Positions 49,154 to 60,183 of a stretch of DNA of 64,000 nt are shown piece after piece (within the stretch, counting starts at the first letter, position 1; each line of letters starts with the position of its first letter). The notes under the pieces were generated by a model. It worked only from the letters and a program-made list of their open reading frames with translations. It searched no databases and was not told the DNA's origin. Source of the DNA: Pseudomonadota bacterium (GTDB taxonomy: Bacteria; Pseudomonadota; Gammaproteobacteria; Xanthomonadales; Xanthomonadaceae). Made by a program: the position numbers and the translations under genes. The stretch lies in assembly GCA_963205495.1 (NCBI GenBank), contig CAUJIN010000045.1, positions 1-64,000 on the forward strand. The letters are read 5' to 3'.

Positions 49154-50231
49154 GCTGACCCGCTGGCTGAGCACGCTGGACGGCCTGTTCGGCCTGTTCG
49201 GCCTGTTCGGTTACATCACCGTGCGCGGCATCCTCGCCACCCTGACCGCGCTGGCGCTGGCGCTGCTGCTCGGTCCCACGGTGATCCGCCGCCTGGCGGT
49301 ACTCAAGGGCCAGCCGATCCGCAGCGACGGGCCGCAGACGCACCTGACCAAGGCCGGCACGCCGACCATGGGCGGGGCGCTGATCCTGCTTTCGGTTTCC
49401 GCAGCGACCCTGCTGTGGGGCGACTTGCGCAACCGCTACGTCTGGCTGGTGCTGGCGGTGCTGCTGGGCTTCGGCCTGATCGGCTGGCTCGACGACTGGA
49501 TCAAGGTGGCGCGGCGCGACCCCAAGGGCCTGCGCTCGCGCACCAAGTACCTTTTGCAGTCGATCTTCGGTCTTGTCGCCGGCATCGCGCTGTTTGCCAC
49601 CGCCGATGCGGCTTCCAACACCACCTTCTACCTGCCGCTGCTCAAGAACGTCGCGGTGCCGCTCGGCGCCGGGCTGGTGGTGATCGCCTACTTCTGGATC
49701 GTGGGCTTCTCCAACGCGGTGAACCTCACCGACGGGCTCGACGGGCTGGCGATCGTGCCCTGCGTGCTGGTGGCCGGGGGGCTGGGCATTTTCGCGTATG
49801 TCTCCGGGCACGCGCAGTTCGCCAGCTACCTGCAGATTCCGGCGGTGCCCGGCGCCGGCGAGCTGGTGATCGTCTGCGCCGCGATCGTCGGTGCGGGCCT
49901 GGGCTTCCTCTGGTTCAACACTTATCCGGCGCAGGTGTTCATGGGCGACATCGGCGCGCTGGCGCTGGGTGCCGCGCTGGGCGCGATCGCGGTGATCGTG
50001 CGTCAGGAGCTGGTGCTGGCGCTGATGGGCGGGATTTTCGTGATCGAGACGCTCTCGGTGATGGTGCAGGTCGCCAGCTTCAAGCTCACCGGCAAGCGCG
50101 TGTTCCGCATGGCGCCCATCCACCACCACTTCGAACTCAAGGGCTGGCCCGAACCGCGCGTGATCGTGCGGTTCTGGATCATCACCGTCGTCCTGGTGCT
50201 CGCCGGCCTGGCCACGCTGAAGGTGCGCTGA
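49143..50231 (+). CDS. mraY: Phospho-MurNAc-pentapeptide transferase
   Basis: This 362-residue membrane enzyme makes lipid I from the Mur pentapeptide and undecaprenyl phosphate. It has about ten helices. Catalytic blocks: '[15 protein letters not shown]', '[17 protein letters not shown]' with the Asp-Asp pair, '[13 protein letters not shown]' and '[19 protein letters not shown]'. The N-terminal segment has a Gly-Leu-Phe triplet repeat from a 9-base tandem repeat. The stop overlaps the ftsW start. Confidence 0.97.
   Translation: MLLELTRWLSTLDGLFGLFGLFGYITVRGILATLTALALALLLGPTVIRRLAVLKGQPIRSDGPQTHLTKAGTPTMGGALILLSVSAATLLWGDLRNRYVWLVLAVLLGFGLIGWLDDWIKVARRDPKGLRSRTKYLLQSIFGLVAGIALFATADAASNTTFYLPLLKNVAVPLGAGLVVIAYFWIVGFSNAVNLTDGLDGLAIVPCVLVAGGLGIFAYVSGHAQFASYLQIPAVPGAGELVIVCAAIVGAGLGFLWFNTYPAQVFMGDIGALALGAALGAIAVIVRQELVLALMGGIFVIETLSVMVQVASFKLTGKRVFRMAPIHHHFELKGWPEPRVIVRFWIITVVLVLAGLATLKVR
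49182..49208 (+). repeat. 9-bp tandem repeat, three copies, inside mraY
   Basis: GGCCTGTTC is repeated exactly three times (49182-49190, 49191-49199, 49200-49208), encoding Gly-Leu-Phe three times just before the first helix of MraY. It keeps the frame, so copy-number change would alter length by three residues. Confidence 0.9.
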
Positions 50232-51580
50232 TGATTTCCGATCGACTCCGGCAGGCATTGAGACTGGGCGACATCGAGGGCCGCTACGACGGCTGGCTGC
50301 TGGGTGCCGTGGCGGCGCTGGTGGCGATCGGCGTGGTGATGGTGGCTTCCAGCTCCATCGGCGTGGCTGCGCGCCTTGAAGTCGGGTCGTTCTACTTCCT
50401 GACCAAGCACCTGGCTTTCCTCGCCTTCGGCCTGTTCGGCGCGCTGGTGATCAGCCGGATCGAGCTGCGCGCGCTGGAGCGCCGCGGCCCGGTGCTGCTG
50501 CTGTTTGCCCTGGCGCTGCTGGTGCTGGTGCTGGTCCCGGGCATCGGCTCGGAGGTCAACGGGGCGCGCCGCTGGATCAATCTGGGCGTGGCGGGCTTCC
50601 AGGCGGTCGAGGCGGTCAAGGTGGTGTTGATCCTCTGGCTGGCCGGCTATCTGGTCAGGCACCGCGAGCAGGTGCAGAACACCTGGTGGGGGCTGATCAA
50701 GCCCAGCGTCATCGCCGGCGCGATGGTGATGCTGCTGCTGCTCCAGCCGGATTTCGGATCGGCGGCGCTGATCTGCGCGATCGTTGCGGGCATGGTGTTT
50801 CTCGGCGGGGTGCGGATCGCCAACCTGATCGCGCCCACCCTGATCGTGCTGCCCGCGATGGCGCTGCTGGCGATGAGCGAACCCTACCGCGTGCGCCGCC
50901 TGACCTCATTCCTGGATCCCTGGTCCGATCCGTTCGACAAGGGATTCCAGTTGACCCAGGCGCTGATCGCCATCGGGCGCGGCGAGTGGTTCGGCGTGGG
51001 GCTGGGCGCCAGCGTGCAGAAGCTCTCCTTCCTGCCCGAGGCCCATACCGACTTCATCTTCGCGGTGATCGCCGAGGAAACCGGCTTCATCGGCGTGCTG
51101 GTGATCATCGGCCTGTTCGCCCTGCTGGTCGGGCGCGGCTTCTGGCTCGGGCTTTCGGCGATGGAGGCCAAGCGCCCGTTCGCAGGCTACTGCGCCTTCG
51201 GCATCTCGCTGTGGATCGGCATGCAGGCCTTCGTTTCGATCGGCGTCAATCTGGGCCTGCTGCCGACCAAGGGCTTGACCCTGCCGCTGATTTCCGCGGG
51301 CGGTTCCAGCGTGCTGATGACCTGCGTGGCGGTGGGGCTGCTGCTGCGGGTGAGCTACGAGGTGGACCGCACCCATCGCCAGCTTGCGCGCATCCGCCAG
51401 AACGCCGCCGCGGTGGAGCCGCCGCGCGAGGGGCAGATCCCCGTGCCGCCAGCCGAGCGCCCGCACCCGCGTCCGGTCGAAGCGGCGCCGCGTCCGCGCC
51501 TGCTGCCCGTTCCGCCGAGCCTGGATGCCGCTTCGGCGCGAAGCGGACGCATCGAGCCCACGCTGGGAGCCATCGGATGA
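50231..51580 (+). CDS. ftsW: Septal peptidoglycan glycosyltransferase FtsW
   Basis: The 449-residue SEDS-family polymerase has about ten membrane helices. Family blocks: '[16 protein letters not shown]' (catalytic loop region), '[13 protein letters not shown]', '[16 protein letters not shown]' and '[17 protein letters not shown]'. It works with FtsI. The C-terminal 60 residues are Pro/Arg-rich and cytoplasmic, longer than usual. The start overlaps the mraY stop (TGATGA) and the end overlaps murG by four bases. Confidence 0.96.
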   Translation: MISDRLRQALRLGDIEGRYDGWLLGAVAALVAIGVVMVASSSIGVAARLEVGSFYFLTKHLAFLAFGLFGALVISRIELRALERRGPVLLLFALALLVLVLVPGIGSEVNGARRWINLGVAGFQAVEAVKVVLILWLAGYLVRHREQVQNTWWGLIKPSVIAGAMVMLLLLQPDFGSAALICAIVAGMVFLGGVRIANLIAPTLIVLPAMALLAMSEPYRVRRLTSFLDPWSDPFDKGFQLTQALIAIGRGEWFGVGLGASVQKLSFLPEAHTDFIFAVIAEETGFIGVLVIIGLFALLVGRGFWLGLSAMEAKRPFAGYCAFGISLWIGMQAFVSIGVNLGLLPTKGLTLPLISAGGSSVLMTCVAVGLLLRVSYEVDRTHRQLARIRQNAAAVEPPREGQIPVPPAERPHPRPVEAAPRPRLLPVPPSLDAASARSGRIEPTLGAIG

Positions 51581-52650
51581 TCGCGCCGGTCGCCATTCTC
51601 GCCGGCGGCACGGGAGGGCACATCTTCCCGGGGCTGGCCGTGGCCCGCGCGCTGCGCGAGCGCGGCGTGCCGGTGCTCTGGATCGGCGCGCGCGGCCGGA
51701 TGGAAACCCGGCTGGTGCCCGAACACGGTGTGCCGATCGAGGTCATCGACATCGCCGCGCTGCGAGGCAAGGGCGCACTGGCGCTGCTGGCCGCGCCGCT
51801 GCGGCTGCTGCGCGCGGTGTGGCAGGCGCGCGCCGTGCTGCGCCGCGCCGCGCCGCGCGCGGTGGTCAGTTTCGGCGGATTCGCCGCCGGGCCGGGCGGT
51901 CTGGCGGCCTGGCTGCTGCGTCGCCCGCTGCTGGTGCACGAACAAAACAGCCGTCCGGGCATGACCAATCGCGTGCTGGCGCGACTGGCGCGCCGGGTGC
52001 TTCAAGGTTTCCCGGACAGCTTTCCCGCCGCACGCGGCGCGCAGACGGTAGGCAATCCGGTGCGCTCCGAAATCGCCGCGCTGCCGCCGCCGGCGCAGCG
52101 ACTGGTCGGGCGCGAAGGCAGCATCCGACTGCTGGTGCTGGGCGGAAGCCAGGGCGCACGCGCGCTCAATCTGGGCGTGCCTGCCGCCCTGGCGCGGCTC
52201 GGGGCGGGCTTCGAGGTGCGCCACCAGTGCGGCGAGGCGCAGCGCGAGGCCACCGCGCGTGCCTACGCCGAGGCCGGCGTGGCCGGGTCGGTCGAGCCCT
52301 TCATCGCCGACATGGCCGAGGCCTACGGCTGGGCCGACCTCGTGCTCTGCCGCGCCGGCGCGCTGACGCTGGCGGAAGTCTGCGCCGCCGGCGTCGCCAG
52401 CGTGCTGGTTCCGCTGCCGACCGCCGCCGACGACCACCAGACCGGCAACGCCGAGCATCTGGTGAGCCACGGTGCGGCGGTGCGGGTGGCGGAGGGGGGT
52501 GATTTTCCCGAACGACTGTCGAAAGAACTCGATCGCCTGCGCGCCGACCCGGCGCTGCGGCTGGCGCGCGCCGAAGCCGCGCGGGCGCTGTCGTTCCCCG
52601 ATGCGGCCTGCGCGGTCGCCGATGCGATTCTGGCGGAGGCCGCCGCATGA
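51577..52650 (+). CDS. murG: UDP-GlcNAc:lipid I N-acetylglucosaminyltransferase
   Basis: The 357-residue membrane-associated glycosyltransferase turns lipid I into lipid II. The Gly-rich loop '[17 protein letters not shown]' (about 7-23), '[17 protein letters not shown]' and the second Gly-rich '[14 protein letters not shown]' are diagnostic; '[11 protein letters not shown]'-type end reads [15 protein letters not shown]. It overlaps ftsW and murC by four bases. Confidence 0.97.
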   Translation: MIAPVAILAGGTGGHIFPGLAVARALRERGVPVLWIGARGRMETRLVPEHGVPIEVIDIAALRGKGALALLAAPLRLLRAVWQARAVLRRAAPRAVVSFGGFAAGPGGLAAWLLRRPLLVHEQNSRPGMTNRVLARLARRVLQGFPDSFPAARGAQTVGNPVRSEIAALPPPAQRLVGREGSIRLLVLGGSQGARALNLGVPAALARLGAGFEVRHQCGEAQREATARAYAEAGVAGSVEPFIADMAEAYGWADLVLCRAGALTLAEVCAAGVASVLVPLPTAADDHQTGNAEHLVSHGAAVRVAEGGDFPERLSKELDRLRADPALRLARAEAARALSFPDAACAVADAILAEAAA

Positions 52651-54092
52651 ACCAGCTCTACCGGGACGCAGACTTCAGCCGCCAGTTCCGCCACGTCCAT
52701 TTCGTCGGCATCGGCGGGGTGGGCATGAGCGGCATCGCCGAAGTCCTGTGCACGCTGGGCTACACCGTCAGCGGTTCGGACAGCGCCGCTTCGTTGGCGA
52801 CCGAACGTCTGGTCGCCGCAGGCGCCCGCGTGCACCTGGGCCACGATGCCGCGCATGTGGCCAACGCCGATGTGGTGGTGGTGTCGAGCGCGATCCGCGC
52901 CGAGAACCCGGAAGTCCGCGCCGCGCGCGAGCGCCGCATCCCGATCGTGCCGCGTGCCGAGATGCTCGCCGAATTGATGCGTTTCCGCCGCGGCATCGCG
53001 GTGGCCGGAACCCACGGCAAGACCACCACCACCAGTCTGGTGGCGAGCGTGCTGAGCGAGGGCGGGCTGGATCCCACCTTCGTGATCGGCGGCCAGCTCC
53101 TCTCGGCCGGCGCCAACGCGCGCCTGGGAAGCGGCGACTGGCTGGTGGCCGAGGCCGATGAAAGCGACGGATCCTTCCTGCGCCTGACCCCGCTGGTGGC
53201 GGTCATCACCAACATCGATGCCGACCATCTGGAGAACTACGGCGGCGACTTCTCGCGCGTGCAGGCGGCCTTCTCCGAATTCCTGCACCGGCTGCCGTTC
53301 TACGGACTGGCGGTGCTGTGCCTGGACGACGCCAACGTGCGCGCGCTGGCGGCGGGCGTGCCGCGCCACCTGGTGACCTACGGCCACGCCGAAGACGCCG
53401 ACGTGCGTGCGACCGACGTGCGGCAGGAAGGTCCCCGCACCCGCTTCACCCTGCACCTGCCCGATGCGCAGCCGTTCGCGGTCACGCTGAATCTTCCCGG
53501 CCGCCACAATGCGCAGAACGCGCTGGCGGCGGCCGCCATCGGCTGGCAGCTCGGCGTGGCCCCGGAGGCCATCGCACGCGCCCTGGACACCTTCCAGGGC
53601 ATCGGCCGGCGCTTCAACCTGCTCGGCGAGCTGCAGGTGCGCGAGGGGGTGCGGGTGCAGGTGGTCGACGATTACGGCCACCATCCGCGCGAGCTGGCCG
53701 CGGTGTTCGCCGCGGCCCGCGCGGGCTGGCCGCAGCGGCGCCTGGTCGCGGCCTTCCAGCCGCACCGCTACAGCCGCACGCGCGATCTGCTCGACGACTT
53801 CGCGGCGGTGCTTTCCGAGGTCGATGCGCTGCTCCTGACCGAGGTCTATCCGGCCGGAGAAGCGCCGATTCCCGGGGCCGACGGGCGCGCGCTGGCGCGG
53901 GCGATCCGGGCGCGACGCAGGATCGATCCGGTGCTCGTTGCAGGCGCTGCCGAGCTTCCGGCCGCGCTGGAAGCCGTCGCCAGGGACGGGGACATGGTGA
54001 TTTTCGCGGGCGCCGGCGACATCGGCCGGGTATCGCGCGAGCTGGCCGCGCGCATCGCGCGTCAACCCGGCGCGACGGAGGTATCGGCATGA
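52647..54092 (+). CDS. murC: UDP-MurNAc-L-alanine ligase
   Basis: The 481-residue Mur ligase adds the first L-Ala. '[16 protein letters not shown]' is the N-terminal dinucleotide-like loop, P-loop '[15 protein letters not shown]' (about 119-133), '[10 protein letters not shown]' and C-terminal '[15 protein letters not shown]' follow. It is encoded after murG and overlaps ddl by four bases. Confidence 0.97.
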   Translation: MNQLYRDADFSRQFRHVHFVGIGGVGMSGIAEVLCTLGYTVSGSDSAASLATERLVAAGARVHLGHDAAHVANADVVVVSSAIRAENPEVRAARERRIPIVPRAEMLAELMRFRRGIAVAGTHGKTTTTSLVASVLSEGGLDPTFVIGGQLLSAGANARLGSGDWLVAEADESDGSFLRLTPLVAVITNIDADHLENYGGDFSRVQAAFSEFLHRLPFYGLAVLCLDDANVRALAAGVPRHLVTYGHAEDADVRATDVRQEGPRTRFTLHLPDAQPFAVTLNLPGRHNAQNALAAAAIGWQLGVAPEAIARALDTFQGIGRRFNLLGELQVREGVRVQVVDDYGHHPRELAAVFAAARAGWPQRRLVAAFQPHRYSRTRDLLDDFAAVLSEVDALLLTEVYPAGEAPIPGADGRALARAIRARRRIDPVLVAGAAELPAALEAVARDGDMVIFAGAGDIGRVSRELAARIARQPGATEVSA

Positions 54093-55060
54093 GCCGGGCG
54101 GCATCCCGCATCTCCGATCCTTCGCGCTTCGGCCGCGTGGCCGTGCTGCTGGGCGGTACCTCCTCCGAACGCGAGGTTTCGCTCCACTCCGGCGCCAACG
54201 TGCTGGAGGCGCTGCGCGCGTGCGGCATGGACGCATTCGCGGTGGACGGCATCCCGGCGCTCATCGAGGTGCTGTCGCGGCGTGGCGCCGATCGGGTATT
54301 CAACATCCTGCACGGCAGCGCCGGAGGCGGCGAGGACGGCGTGCTGCAGGGGCTGCTGGAAGCACACGGAGTTCCCTGCACCGGCTCGAACGTGCTGGGC
54401 ACGGCGCTGGCCATGGACAAGGTGCGCAGCAAGCAGGTGTGGTTGGCGCTGGGGCTTCCGACGCCGCGCTATGCGCGCCTCCCGCGCGGCGGCGACGTCC
54501 ACGCGGCGGCGCGCGCGCTGGGTCTGCCCGTGATCGTCAAGCCCAGCTGCGAAGGCTCCAGCGTGGGAGTGACGCGCGTGTTCGACGAGTCCATGCTCGA
54601 CGAGGCCGCGGCACTGGCCGCGCGCTATCCCGGCGAACTGCTGGTCGAGCAGCTGATCCAGGGGCAAGGCGCGGGCGCGGGCGAATACACCGTCGCCATC
54701 CTCGATGGCGTGGCGCTGCCGAGCATCCGCATCGTGCCGGCCGGCGAGTACTACGACTACCACGCCAAATACGTGGCCGAGGACACGCAGTACCTGTGCC
54801 CGGGGCTGGAAGGCGCGGCCGAGGCGGAGCTGGGCGCGCTGGCGCTGGCCGCCTTCGAGGCGCTGGGGTGCAGCGGCTGGGGACGGGTCGATGTGATGCG
54901 CGACGCGCAGGGGCGCAACTACCTGCTGGAGGTCAACACCGCGCCGGGCATGACCAGCCATTCGCTGGTGCCCAAGGCCGCGCGTCAGGTCGGCATCGAT
55001 TTCCCGACATTGTGCTTGCGCATCCTCGAAACCAGTCTTGCCGGCGGGGAGGGCGCATGA
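54089..55060 (+). CDS. ddl: D-alanine-D-alanine ligase
   Basis: The 323-residue ATP-grasp enzyme makes the dipeptide used by MurF. '[20 protein letters not shown]' (about 16-35), '[18 protein letters not shown]', '[16 protein letters not shown]' (ATP lid) and '[19 protein letters not shown]' at the Mg site are conserved. It is of the DdlB type found in division clusters. It overlaps murC and ftsQ by four bases. Confidence 0.96.
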   Translation: MSRAASRISDPSRFGRVAVLLGGTSSEREVSLHSGANVLEALRACGMDAFAVDGIPALIEVLSRRGADRVFNILHGSAGGGEDGVLQGLLEAHGVPCTGSNVLGTALAMDKVRSKQVWLALGLPTPRYARLPRGGDVHAAARALGLPVIVKPSCEGSSVGVTRVFDESMLDEAAALAARYPGELLVEQLIQGQGAGAGEYTVAILDGVALPSIRIVPAGEYYDYHAKYVAEDTQYLCPGLEGAAEAELGALALAAFEALGCSGWGRVDVMRDAQGRNYLLEVNTAPGMTSHSLVPKAARQVGIDFPTLCLRILETSLAGGEGA

Positions 55061-55926
55061 CGCGGCTGGCGCGAGTTCTGGCTTGGGTGCTGGCCCTGGG
55101 CGTGGTGATGGCGCCGCTGGTGGCGGTGCTCAACGGCTGGATGGCGCCGCAGCGCTGGCCCATCCGCCACCTGCAGGTTACTGCCGAATATCAGCGAGTC
55201 AGCGCCGAGGAAGTGCGCGCCACGGTGGCGCGGCACCTGGGGCAGGGCTATTTCGACACCGACCCGGGAATCGTGCGCAGCGCGCTGGCGGCCCTGCCCT
55301 GGGTTCGCCATGCGGAGGTGCGCAAGCGTTGGCCCGATCGCCTGGAAGTGCTGCTGGTCGAGCACCGTGCCCGCGCCCATTGGGGTGAGGATCGTCTGCT
55401 GTCGGACGAGGGAATCGTGTTCGCCGTGCCGGGTGCCGCCGAATTGCAGGGTCTTCCCTTCCTGGCCGGCCCCGACGAGCGCATGGACGAAGTGCTGGAC
55501 TTGCACGAGCGTGCGCGGCGCCTGCTCTCCGGAGCCGGCCTGATGCTGGAAGGAACGCGTCTGTCGCGGCGCGGCAGCTGGACCCTGAGCCTGCGGGGAG
55601 GAACCCGCATCGTGGCCGGGCGACAGGCCGATCCCGAAGCACGCCTGGCGCGCCTGGTCCGCGTGCTGCCCAAGGTGCTGACCGGCGAACGGCGCGCGAT
55701 GCGCAGCATCGACCTGCGCTATCCCGACGGCTTTGCCGTCGCATGGGTGCAGGAGATGCCGGAGAGTCCGGCGCCGGGTGCGGCAGCGGCGACGCGCGGA
55801 GGAAGCGGCGCGCCTCCGTCGCCCGATCCGCTCGCATCCCGCACCGCTTCAACGTTTCTTGTGCCCGGCCTTGCCCGTCCCCGCACTCCCCATTCCATCT
55901 TCACGATTCCCGGCTTTTCCACATGA
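55057..55926 (+). CDS. ftsQ: Cell division protein FtsQ
   Basis: The 289-residue bitopic protein has a membrane helix (about 7-27), a POTRA domain (about 36-105, '[20 protein letters not shown]') and a beta domain up to about 230. It recruits FtsB/FtsL to the ring. The last 55 residues, from '[14 protein letters not shown]' to 'TIPGFST', are Ala/Pro/Ser-rich, unlike family members that end after 'YPDGFAVAW', and read like translated spacer. The stop overlaps the ftsA start (ATGA, 55923-55926). Confidence 0.92.
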   Translation: MTRLARVLAWVLALGVVMAPLVAVLNGWMAPQRWPIRHLQVTAEYQRVSAEEVRATVARHLGQGYFDTDPGIVRSALAALPWVRHAEVRKRWPDRLEVLLVEHRARAHWGEDRLLSDEGIVFAVPGAAELQGLPFLAGPDERMDEVLDLHERARRLLSGAGLMLEGTRLSRRGSWTLSLRGGTRIVAGRQADPEARLARLVRVLPKVLTGERRAMRSIDLRYPDGFAVAWVQEMPESPAPGAAAATRGGSGAPPSPDPLASRTASTFLVPGLARPRTPHSIFTIPGFST

Positions 55927-57158
55927 ACCGCAAGGGCGACAAATCCCTCATCGTCGGACTCGACATCGGCACCTCGCGGGTGAAGGCCCTGGTGGGCGAA
56001 TACGCACCCGGCAGCCCGCTGGAAGTCATCGGCATCGGCAGCCACGCCTGCAATGGCCTCAAGCGCGGCGTCGTGGTCGACATCGAGTCCACCGTCAACG
56101 CCATCCAGCGCGCGGTCGAGGAAGCCGAATCGCTGGCAGCCTGCGAGATCCGCAGCGTCTATGCCTCCATCTCCGGCAGCCACACCCATTGCCGCAACTC
56201 GCCCGGCATCGTGCCGATCCGGGATGGCGAGGTGTCCTGGGGCGACATGGAGCGCGTGCTGGAGGCGGCCAAGGCCGTGGCTGTGCCCTCCGACCAGCGC
56301 ATCCTGCACGCCATCGCGCAGGAGTACAGCGTCGACAATTCGCAGGAAGGCATACGCAATCCGATCGGCATGTCCGGCGTGCGCCTGGAAGTGCGCGCGC
56401 ATCTGGTGCTGGGCGCGCTCTCGGCGGCGCAGAACATCAGCAAGTGCGTGAACCGCTGCGGCCTGCAGGTGGACGAACTGGTGCTGGGCGCATTGGCCTC
56501 GGCGCAGTCGGTGCTCACCGAGGACGAGAAGGACCTCGGCGTCGCGCTGGTGGACATCGGCGCCGGCACCACCGACATCGCGGTCTTCGCGCAGGGGGCG
56601 ATCCGCCACACCGCCTCGCTGCCGATCGCAGGCGACCAGGTGACCGGCGACATCGCGCACATGCTGCGCACCCCGACGCCGCACGCCGAGGAGATCAAGG
56701 TGCGCTACGCCTGCGCGCTGGCGCAGCTGGCCACCGCCGAGGAAAGCATCCAGGTGCCCAGCGTCGGCGATCGGCCGCCGCGCCGGCTCGCGCGCCAGTC
56801 GCTGGCCGAGGCGGTGCAGAGCCGCTACGAGGAAATCTTCGAAATGGTGCAGGCCGAGCTGGAGCGATCCGGCTACGCCCCCATGGTGCGCGCCGGCCTG
56901 GTGCTGACGGGCGGAGCGGGGAAGATGGAAGGCGTCTCCGAGCTGGCCGAGGAAATGCTGCACATGCCGGTGCGCATCGGCATTCCGCAATACGTCTCCG
57001 GCGTCGGCGAGGTGGTCGGCAATCCGGAATACGCCACCGGCGTGGGCCTCCTGCTGTGGGGCAGTCGCCTTGAACAGCAGCGCCGCCCGGTGGCGACGGC
57101 GGGTCGAAGCAATGGTTTCTGGACGCGGGTCCGCAACTGGTACCGCGGAGAGTTCTGA
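55923..57158 (+). CDS. ftsA: Cell division protein FtsA
   Basis: The 411-residue actin-like ATPase anchors FtsZ to the membrane. Phosphate 1 '[15 protein letters not shown]' (about 11-25), '[16 protein letters not shown]' (phosphate 2, about 204-219) and '[19 protein letters not shown]' near the end are visible; the C-terminal '[14 protein letters not shown]' type amphipathic helix (here starting Asn-Gly-Phe) is the membrane-targeting sequence. It is followed by an 86-base gap with an independent ribosome site for ftsZ. Confidence 0.97.
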   Translation: MNRKGDKSLIVGLDIGTSRVKALVGEYAPGSPLEVIGIGSHACNGLKRGVVVDIESTVNAIQRAVEEAESLAACEIRSVYASISGSHTHCRNSPGIVPIRDGEVSWGDMERVLEAAKAVAVPSDQRILHAIAQEYSVDNSQEGIRNPIGMSGVRLEVRAHLVLGALSAAQNISKCVNRCGLQVDELVLGALASAQSVLTEDEKDLGVALVDIGAGTTDIAVFAQGAIRHTASLPIAGDQVTGDIAHMLRTPTPHAEEIKVRYACALAQLATAEESIQVPSVGDRPPRRLARQSLAEAVQSRYEEIFEMVQAELERSGYAPMVRAGLVLTGGAGKMEGVSELAEEMLHMPVRIGIPQYVSGVGEVVGNPEYATGVGLLLWGSRLEQQRRPVATAGRSNGFWTRVRNWYRGEF

Positions 57159-57244
57159 GGCATCGGGGCCGGAAGAGCCCCTGGGCGATTCACGAAGCAA
57201 GGTTGTGGGTTTGGGCAAATCACAGGGTCAAGGAGGAGAGCAAC

Positions 57245-58450
57245 ATGGCATTTGAACTGGTGGAAAACATGGCGCCGAACGCCGTCATCAAGGTGGTGGG
57301 CGTGGGCGGCGGCGGCGGAAACGCGGTGGCACACATGGTCAACTCCCAGCTGGAAGGAGTGGAGTTCATCTGTGCAAACACCGATTCGCAGGCGATCCGC
57401 AGCGCCGGCGCACGGCACGTGCTGCAGCTGGGTTCCAACGTCACCAAGGGGCTGGGTGCGGGCGCCAATCCGGAAGTCGGTCGCCAGGCCGCGCTGGAAG
57501 ACCGCGAGCGCATCGTCGAGGCGCTGACGGGGGCCGACATGGTGTTCATCACCGCCGGCATGGGCGGCGGCACCGGCACGGGCGCCGCTCCCGTGGTGGC
57601 GCAGCTGGCCAAGGAAATGGGCATCCTGACCGTGGCCGTGGTCACCAAGCCCTTCCCGTTCGAGGGCCGCCGCCGCATGCAGGTGGCGCTCAAGGGCATC
57701 GAGGAGCTGAGCCATCACTGCGACTCGCTCATCACCATTCCCAACGAGAAGCTGATCTCGGTGCTGGGCCGCGATGTCACCATGCTGCAGGCGTTCCGTG
57801 CCGCCAACGACGTGCTGCAGGGCGCGGTGCGCGGCATCGCCGACCTGATCGTGCGCCCGGGCCTCATCAACGTGGACTTTGCCGACGTGCGCACCGTGAT
57901 GAGCGAAATGGGCATGGCGATGATGGGCAGCGGCTCGGCGCGCGGCGAGGAGCGCGCGATGGAGGCCGCCGAGAAGGCGGTCAGCAACCCGCTGCTCGAC
58001 GATGTCAATCTGTCGGGCGCCAACGGCATCCTGGTCAACATCACCGCCGGTCCGGACTTCGCCATGCGCGAGTTCGACGAGGTGGGCCGGACCATCGAAG
58101 CCTACGCTGCGGAAGACGCCACCGTGGTCATCGGCACGGTGCTCGACCCGGACATGCAGGACGAAGTGCGCGTCACCGTCGTGGCCACCGGGCTCAACCG
58201 CGCCGCCGCCAAGCAGCCGGTACGCGAGCCCGAGCGTGCCCCGGCGGCCGCTGCGCGGCGTCCGGTCAGCCTGGTGCGCAACGCAACCACCGGGCAGATC
58301 GAACACCCGCTGCCGGGCTTGGCCATCCCGACCGTGGCGCCCGCCGTTCCCCAGCCCCCCGCCACGCCGGCCCACGCGCGCGTCGAGGCCAGCCGGGCGG
58401 CGGTCGACTATCTGGACATCCCCAGCTTCCTGCGGCGTCAGGCGGACTGA
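57245..58450 (+). CDS. ftsZ: Cell division protein FtsZ
   Basis: The 401-residue tubulin-like GTPase forms the division ring. '[17 protein letters not shown]' (nucleotide loop), the tubulin signature [10 protein letters not shown] (about 103-112) and '[19 protein letters not shown]' are conserved. A variable linker (about 320-385) leads to the C-terminal peptide '[13 protein letters not shown]', which binds FtsA and ZipA. AAGGAGGAG 6 bases before the ATG is the strongest ribosome site of the cluster, matching the high FtsZ amounts cells need. Confidence 0.98.
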   Translation: MAFELVENMAPNAVIKVVGVGGGGGNAVAHMVNSQLEGVEFICANTDSQAIRSAGARHVLQLGSNVTKGLGAGANPEVGRQAALEDRERIVEALTGADMVFITAGMGGGTGTGAAPVVAQLAKEMGILTVAVVTKPFPFEGRRRMQVALKGIEELSHHCDSLITIPNEKLISVLGRDVTMLQAFRAANDVLQGAVRGIADLIVRPGLINVDFADVRTVMSEMGMAMMGSGSARGEERAMEAAEKAVSNPLLDDVNLSGANGILVNITAGPDFAMREFDEVGRTIEAYAAEDATVVIGTVLDPDMQDEVRVTVVATGLNRAAAKQPVREPERAPAAAARRPVSLVRNATTGQIEHPLPGLAIPTVAPAVPQPPATPAHARVEASRAAVDYLDIPSFLRRQAD

Positions 58451-58478
58451 GGTCTGCGGCCAGCGGGGATGGGAAACG

Positions 58479-58506
58479 GGAGGGCGCGTTGCGCCCTCCT
58501 TTTTTG
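58479..58506 (+). terminator. Strong intrinsic terminator after ftsZ
   Basis: GGAGGGCGC (58479-58487) and GCGCCCTCC (58491-58499) form a perfect 9-bp stem around GTT, followed by TTTTTT. It ends the division cluster. Confidence 0.95.
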
Positions 58507-58608
58507 CCGTGCGTCTGCCCGGCATTCAGCTGCGCTGCGCTTCAATGAAATCTTGCGCATGAAGCGCAGGCACGGATGCGGAATTGCGAACCGCATCACG
58601 AATCACGT

Positions 58609-58689
58609 ACAAAATGTAGCTAATAAACAACAAAATGTTGGAATTTCCCCCGCCCGGGCCACTGCATGTGCCCCATCTTGTGGTATCGT
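58609..58689 (+). promoter_or_regulatory. lpxC promoter region with a repeated ACAAAATGT
   Basis: ACAAAATGT occurs at 58609-58617 and 58630-58638, 21 bases apart (two helix turns), in an AT-rich island. Further down, TGGTATCGT (58681-58689) is an extended -10 box; its -35 position is poor. Start codon of lpxC at 58733. The remainder of 58507-58732 shows no gene. Confidence 0.4.
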
Positions 58690-58732
58690 CCGGCGCGTTT
58701 CCTCGCGCTCCGATCCGGAGACAGCCTTGTCC

Positions 58733-59647
58733 ATGATCAAACAACGCACCTTGAAGAACGCGATCCGCGCCACCGGCGTGGGCCTGCACTCGGGCGAGAA
58801 GGTCTACATGACCCTGCGCCCGGCGGCCGTCGATACCGGCATCGTGTTTCGCCGCACCGACCTTCCCGAGCCGCGCGAGATCCGCGCCACGGCCGAGAAC
58901 GTCGGAGACACCATGCTCTCCTCCACGCTGGTGGAAGACGGCATCCGCGTAGCCACCGTCGAACATCTCCTGTCCGCCATGGCGGGACTGGGAATCGACA
59001 ACGCCTATGTGGACCTGTCCGCGCCCGAGGTGCCGATCATGGACGGATCGGCCGGCCCCTTCGTGTTCCTGCTGCAGTCGGCGGGCATCGAGGAGCAGTC
59101 CAAGGCCAAGCGCTTCATCCGCGTCAAGCGCACCGTCACCGTCAAGGACGGCGACAAGTGGGCGCGCTTCGAGCCATTCGACGGCTTCAAGGTCGGCTTT
59201 TCCATCGACTTCAAGCATCCGGCCTTCCCGCAAAGCCTGTCCAAGGCCGAGATCGACTTTTCCACCACGTCTTTCGTCAAGGAAGTCAGCCGCGCGCGCA
59301 CCTTCGGTTTCATGAAGGACATCGAGATGCTGCGCGAGAAGAACCTGGCGCTGGGCGGCTCGATGGACAACGCCATCGTGCTGGACGACTACCGCGTCCT
59401 CAACGAGGACGGGCTGCGCTACGAGGACGAATTCGTCAAGCACAAGATCCTCGATGCGATCGGCGACCTCTACCTGCTGGGCCACAGCCTGGTAGGAGCC
59501 TTCTACGGCTACAAGTCCGGGCACCAGCTCAACAACAGGCTGCTGCGCGCGCTGCTGGCCGACCAGACGGCCTGGGAAGAGGCCACCTACGAAGACAATG
59601 AAACCGCACCCATTTCCTACGCCCATCCGGCGCAGGCGGTGCTCTGA
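58733..59647 (+). CDS. lpxC: UDP-3-O-acyl-GlcNAc deacetylase LpxC
   Basis: The 304-residue zinc enzyme performs the committed step of lipid A synthesis. The zinc ligands are visible at His78 ('VEHLLSAM'), His237 and Asp241 in 'HKILDAIGD'; His264 lies in 'YKSGHQLNN'. It begins '[20 protein letters not shown]', typical. It has its own promoter region after the ftsZ terminator. In E. coli LpxC is degraded by FtsH via its C-terminus; here the end is AHPAQAVL, hydrophobic as in FtsH substrates. Confidence 0.97.
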   Translation: MIKQRTLKNAIRATGVGLHSGEKVYMTLRPAAVDTGIVFRRTDLPEPREIRATAENVGDTMLSSTLVEDGIRVATVEHLLSAMAGLGIDNAYVDLSAPEVPIMDGSAGPFVFLLQSAGIEEQSKAKRFIRVKRTVTVKDGDKWARFEPFDGFKVGFSIDFKHPAFPQSLSKAEIDFSTTSFVKEVSRARTFGFMKDIEMLREKNLALGGSMDNAIVLDDYRVLNEDGLRYEDEFVKHKILDAIGDLYLLGHSLVGAFYGYKSGHQLNNRLLRALLADQTAWEEATYEDNETAPISYAHPAQAVL

Positions 59648-59714
59648 GACAGACCGTGTTTCCCGCGTCGCGGTAACGGGGATGATCCCGTGCCGCGCCG
59701 TGTCGTGATGGAGA

Positions 59715-60158
59715 TCAGCAATCGGCCATGGAGGCCAAACGCAGCAGCAGGGCGCTGAGTTCCGGGTCCCGCGTTGCTGCCGCAGCCGCCCGCAGGGAAT
59801 CGCGCGCGGCAGAGGAAAGAGGTGCTGGCGGTGCCGCGTCCGGGGGGACGGGCTGCATCGTTGCCACTTTCACGGCGATGTCACCGGCGGGAATGCCGGC
59901 TGCCCGTGCCGCGTCCAACAGGGCGCCGGCATGAAGCCGCAGCCGACTTTTCCAGACGGGAGCATCGACCAGAAAGACAAGCTTGTCGTGCCGCAGGTTG
60001 CCCAGTCGAACGTGGGAGGCCAGCGGTTCCGGCAAGGACTGGCGCAGCTGCCGGTCGAGCGCCTGAAGCTGCATGGCGCGCTCGATCAGCCGCCCCGATT
60101 CGCTGGACAGTGCGGCCGACAGGGCGGCGCGGAAGGTGCGGCGGGGGGCGGGCTGCAT
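59715..60158 (-). CDS. dciA: DUF721 protein, replicative helicase loader DciA
   Basis: The 147-residue protein matches DUF721/DciA, the ancestral loader of DnaB helicase in bacteria without DnaC. The conserved block is 'LPEPLASHVRLGNLRHDKLVFLV', then 'APVWKSRLRL' (Trp-Lys-Ser-Arg), typical of DciA. A start at 60158 (MQPAPRR) is chosen; a longer frame begins at 60263 but overlaps the divergent M23 gene. In Pseudomonas the same order secA-M23-dciA-lpxC is found. It is convergent with lpxC. Confidence 0.85.
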   Translation of the reverse strand: MQPAPRRTFRAALSAALSSESGRLIERAMQLQALDRQLRQSLPEPLASHVRLGNLRHDKLVFLVDAPVWKSRLRLHAGALLDAARAAGIPAGDIAVKVATMQPVPPDAAPPAPLSSAARDSLRAAAAATRDPELSALLLRLASMADC

Positions 60159-60183
60159 GGGCAAACGAGAACAGGTTGAGCCG

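Noticed and set aside
59648..59714. Terminator between lpxC and dciA
   Set aside because: Only a 5-bp stem ACGGG/CCCGT is seen and no T run follows.
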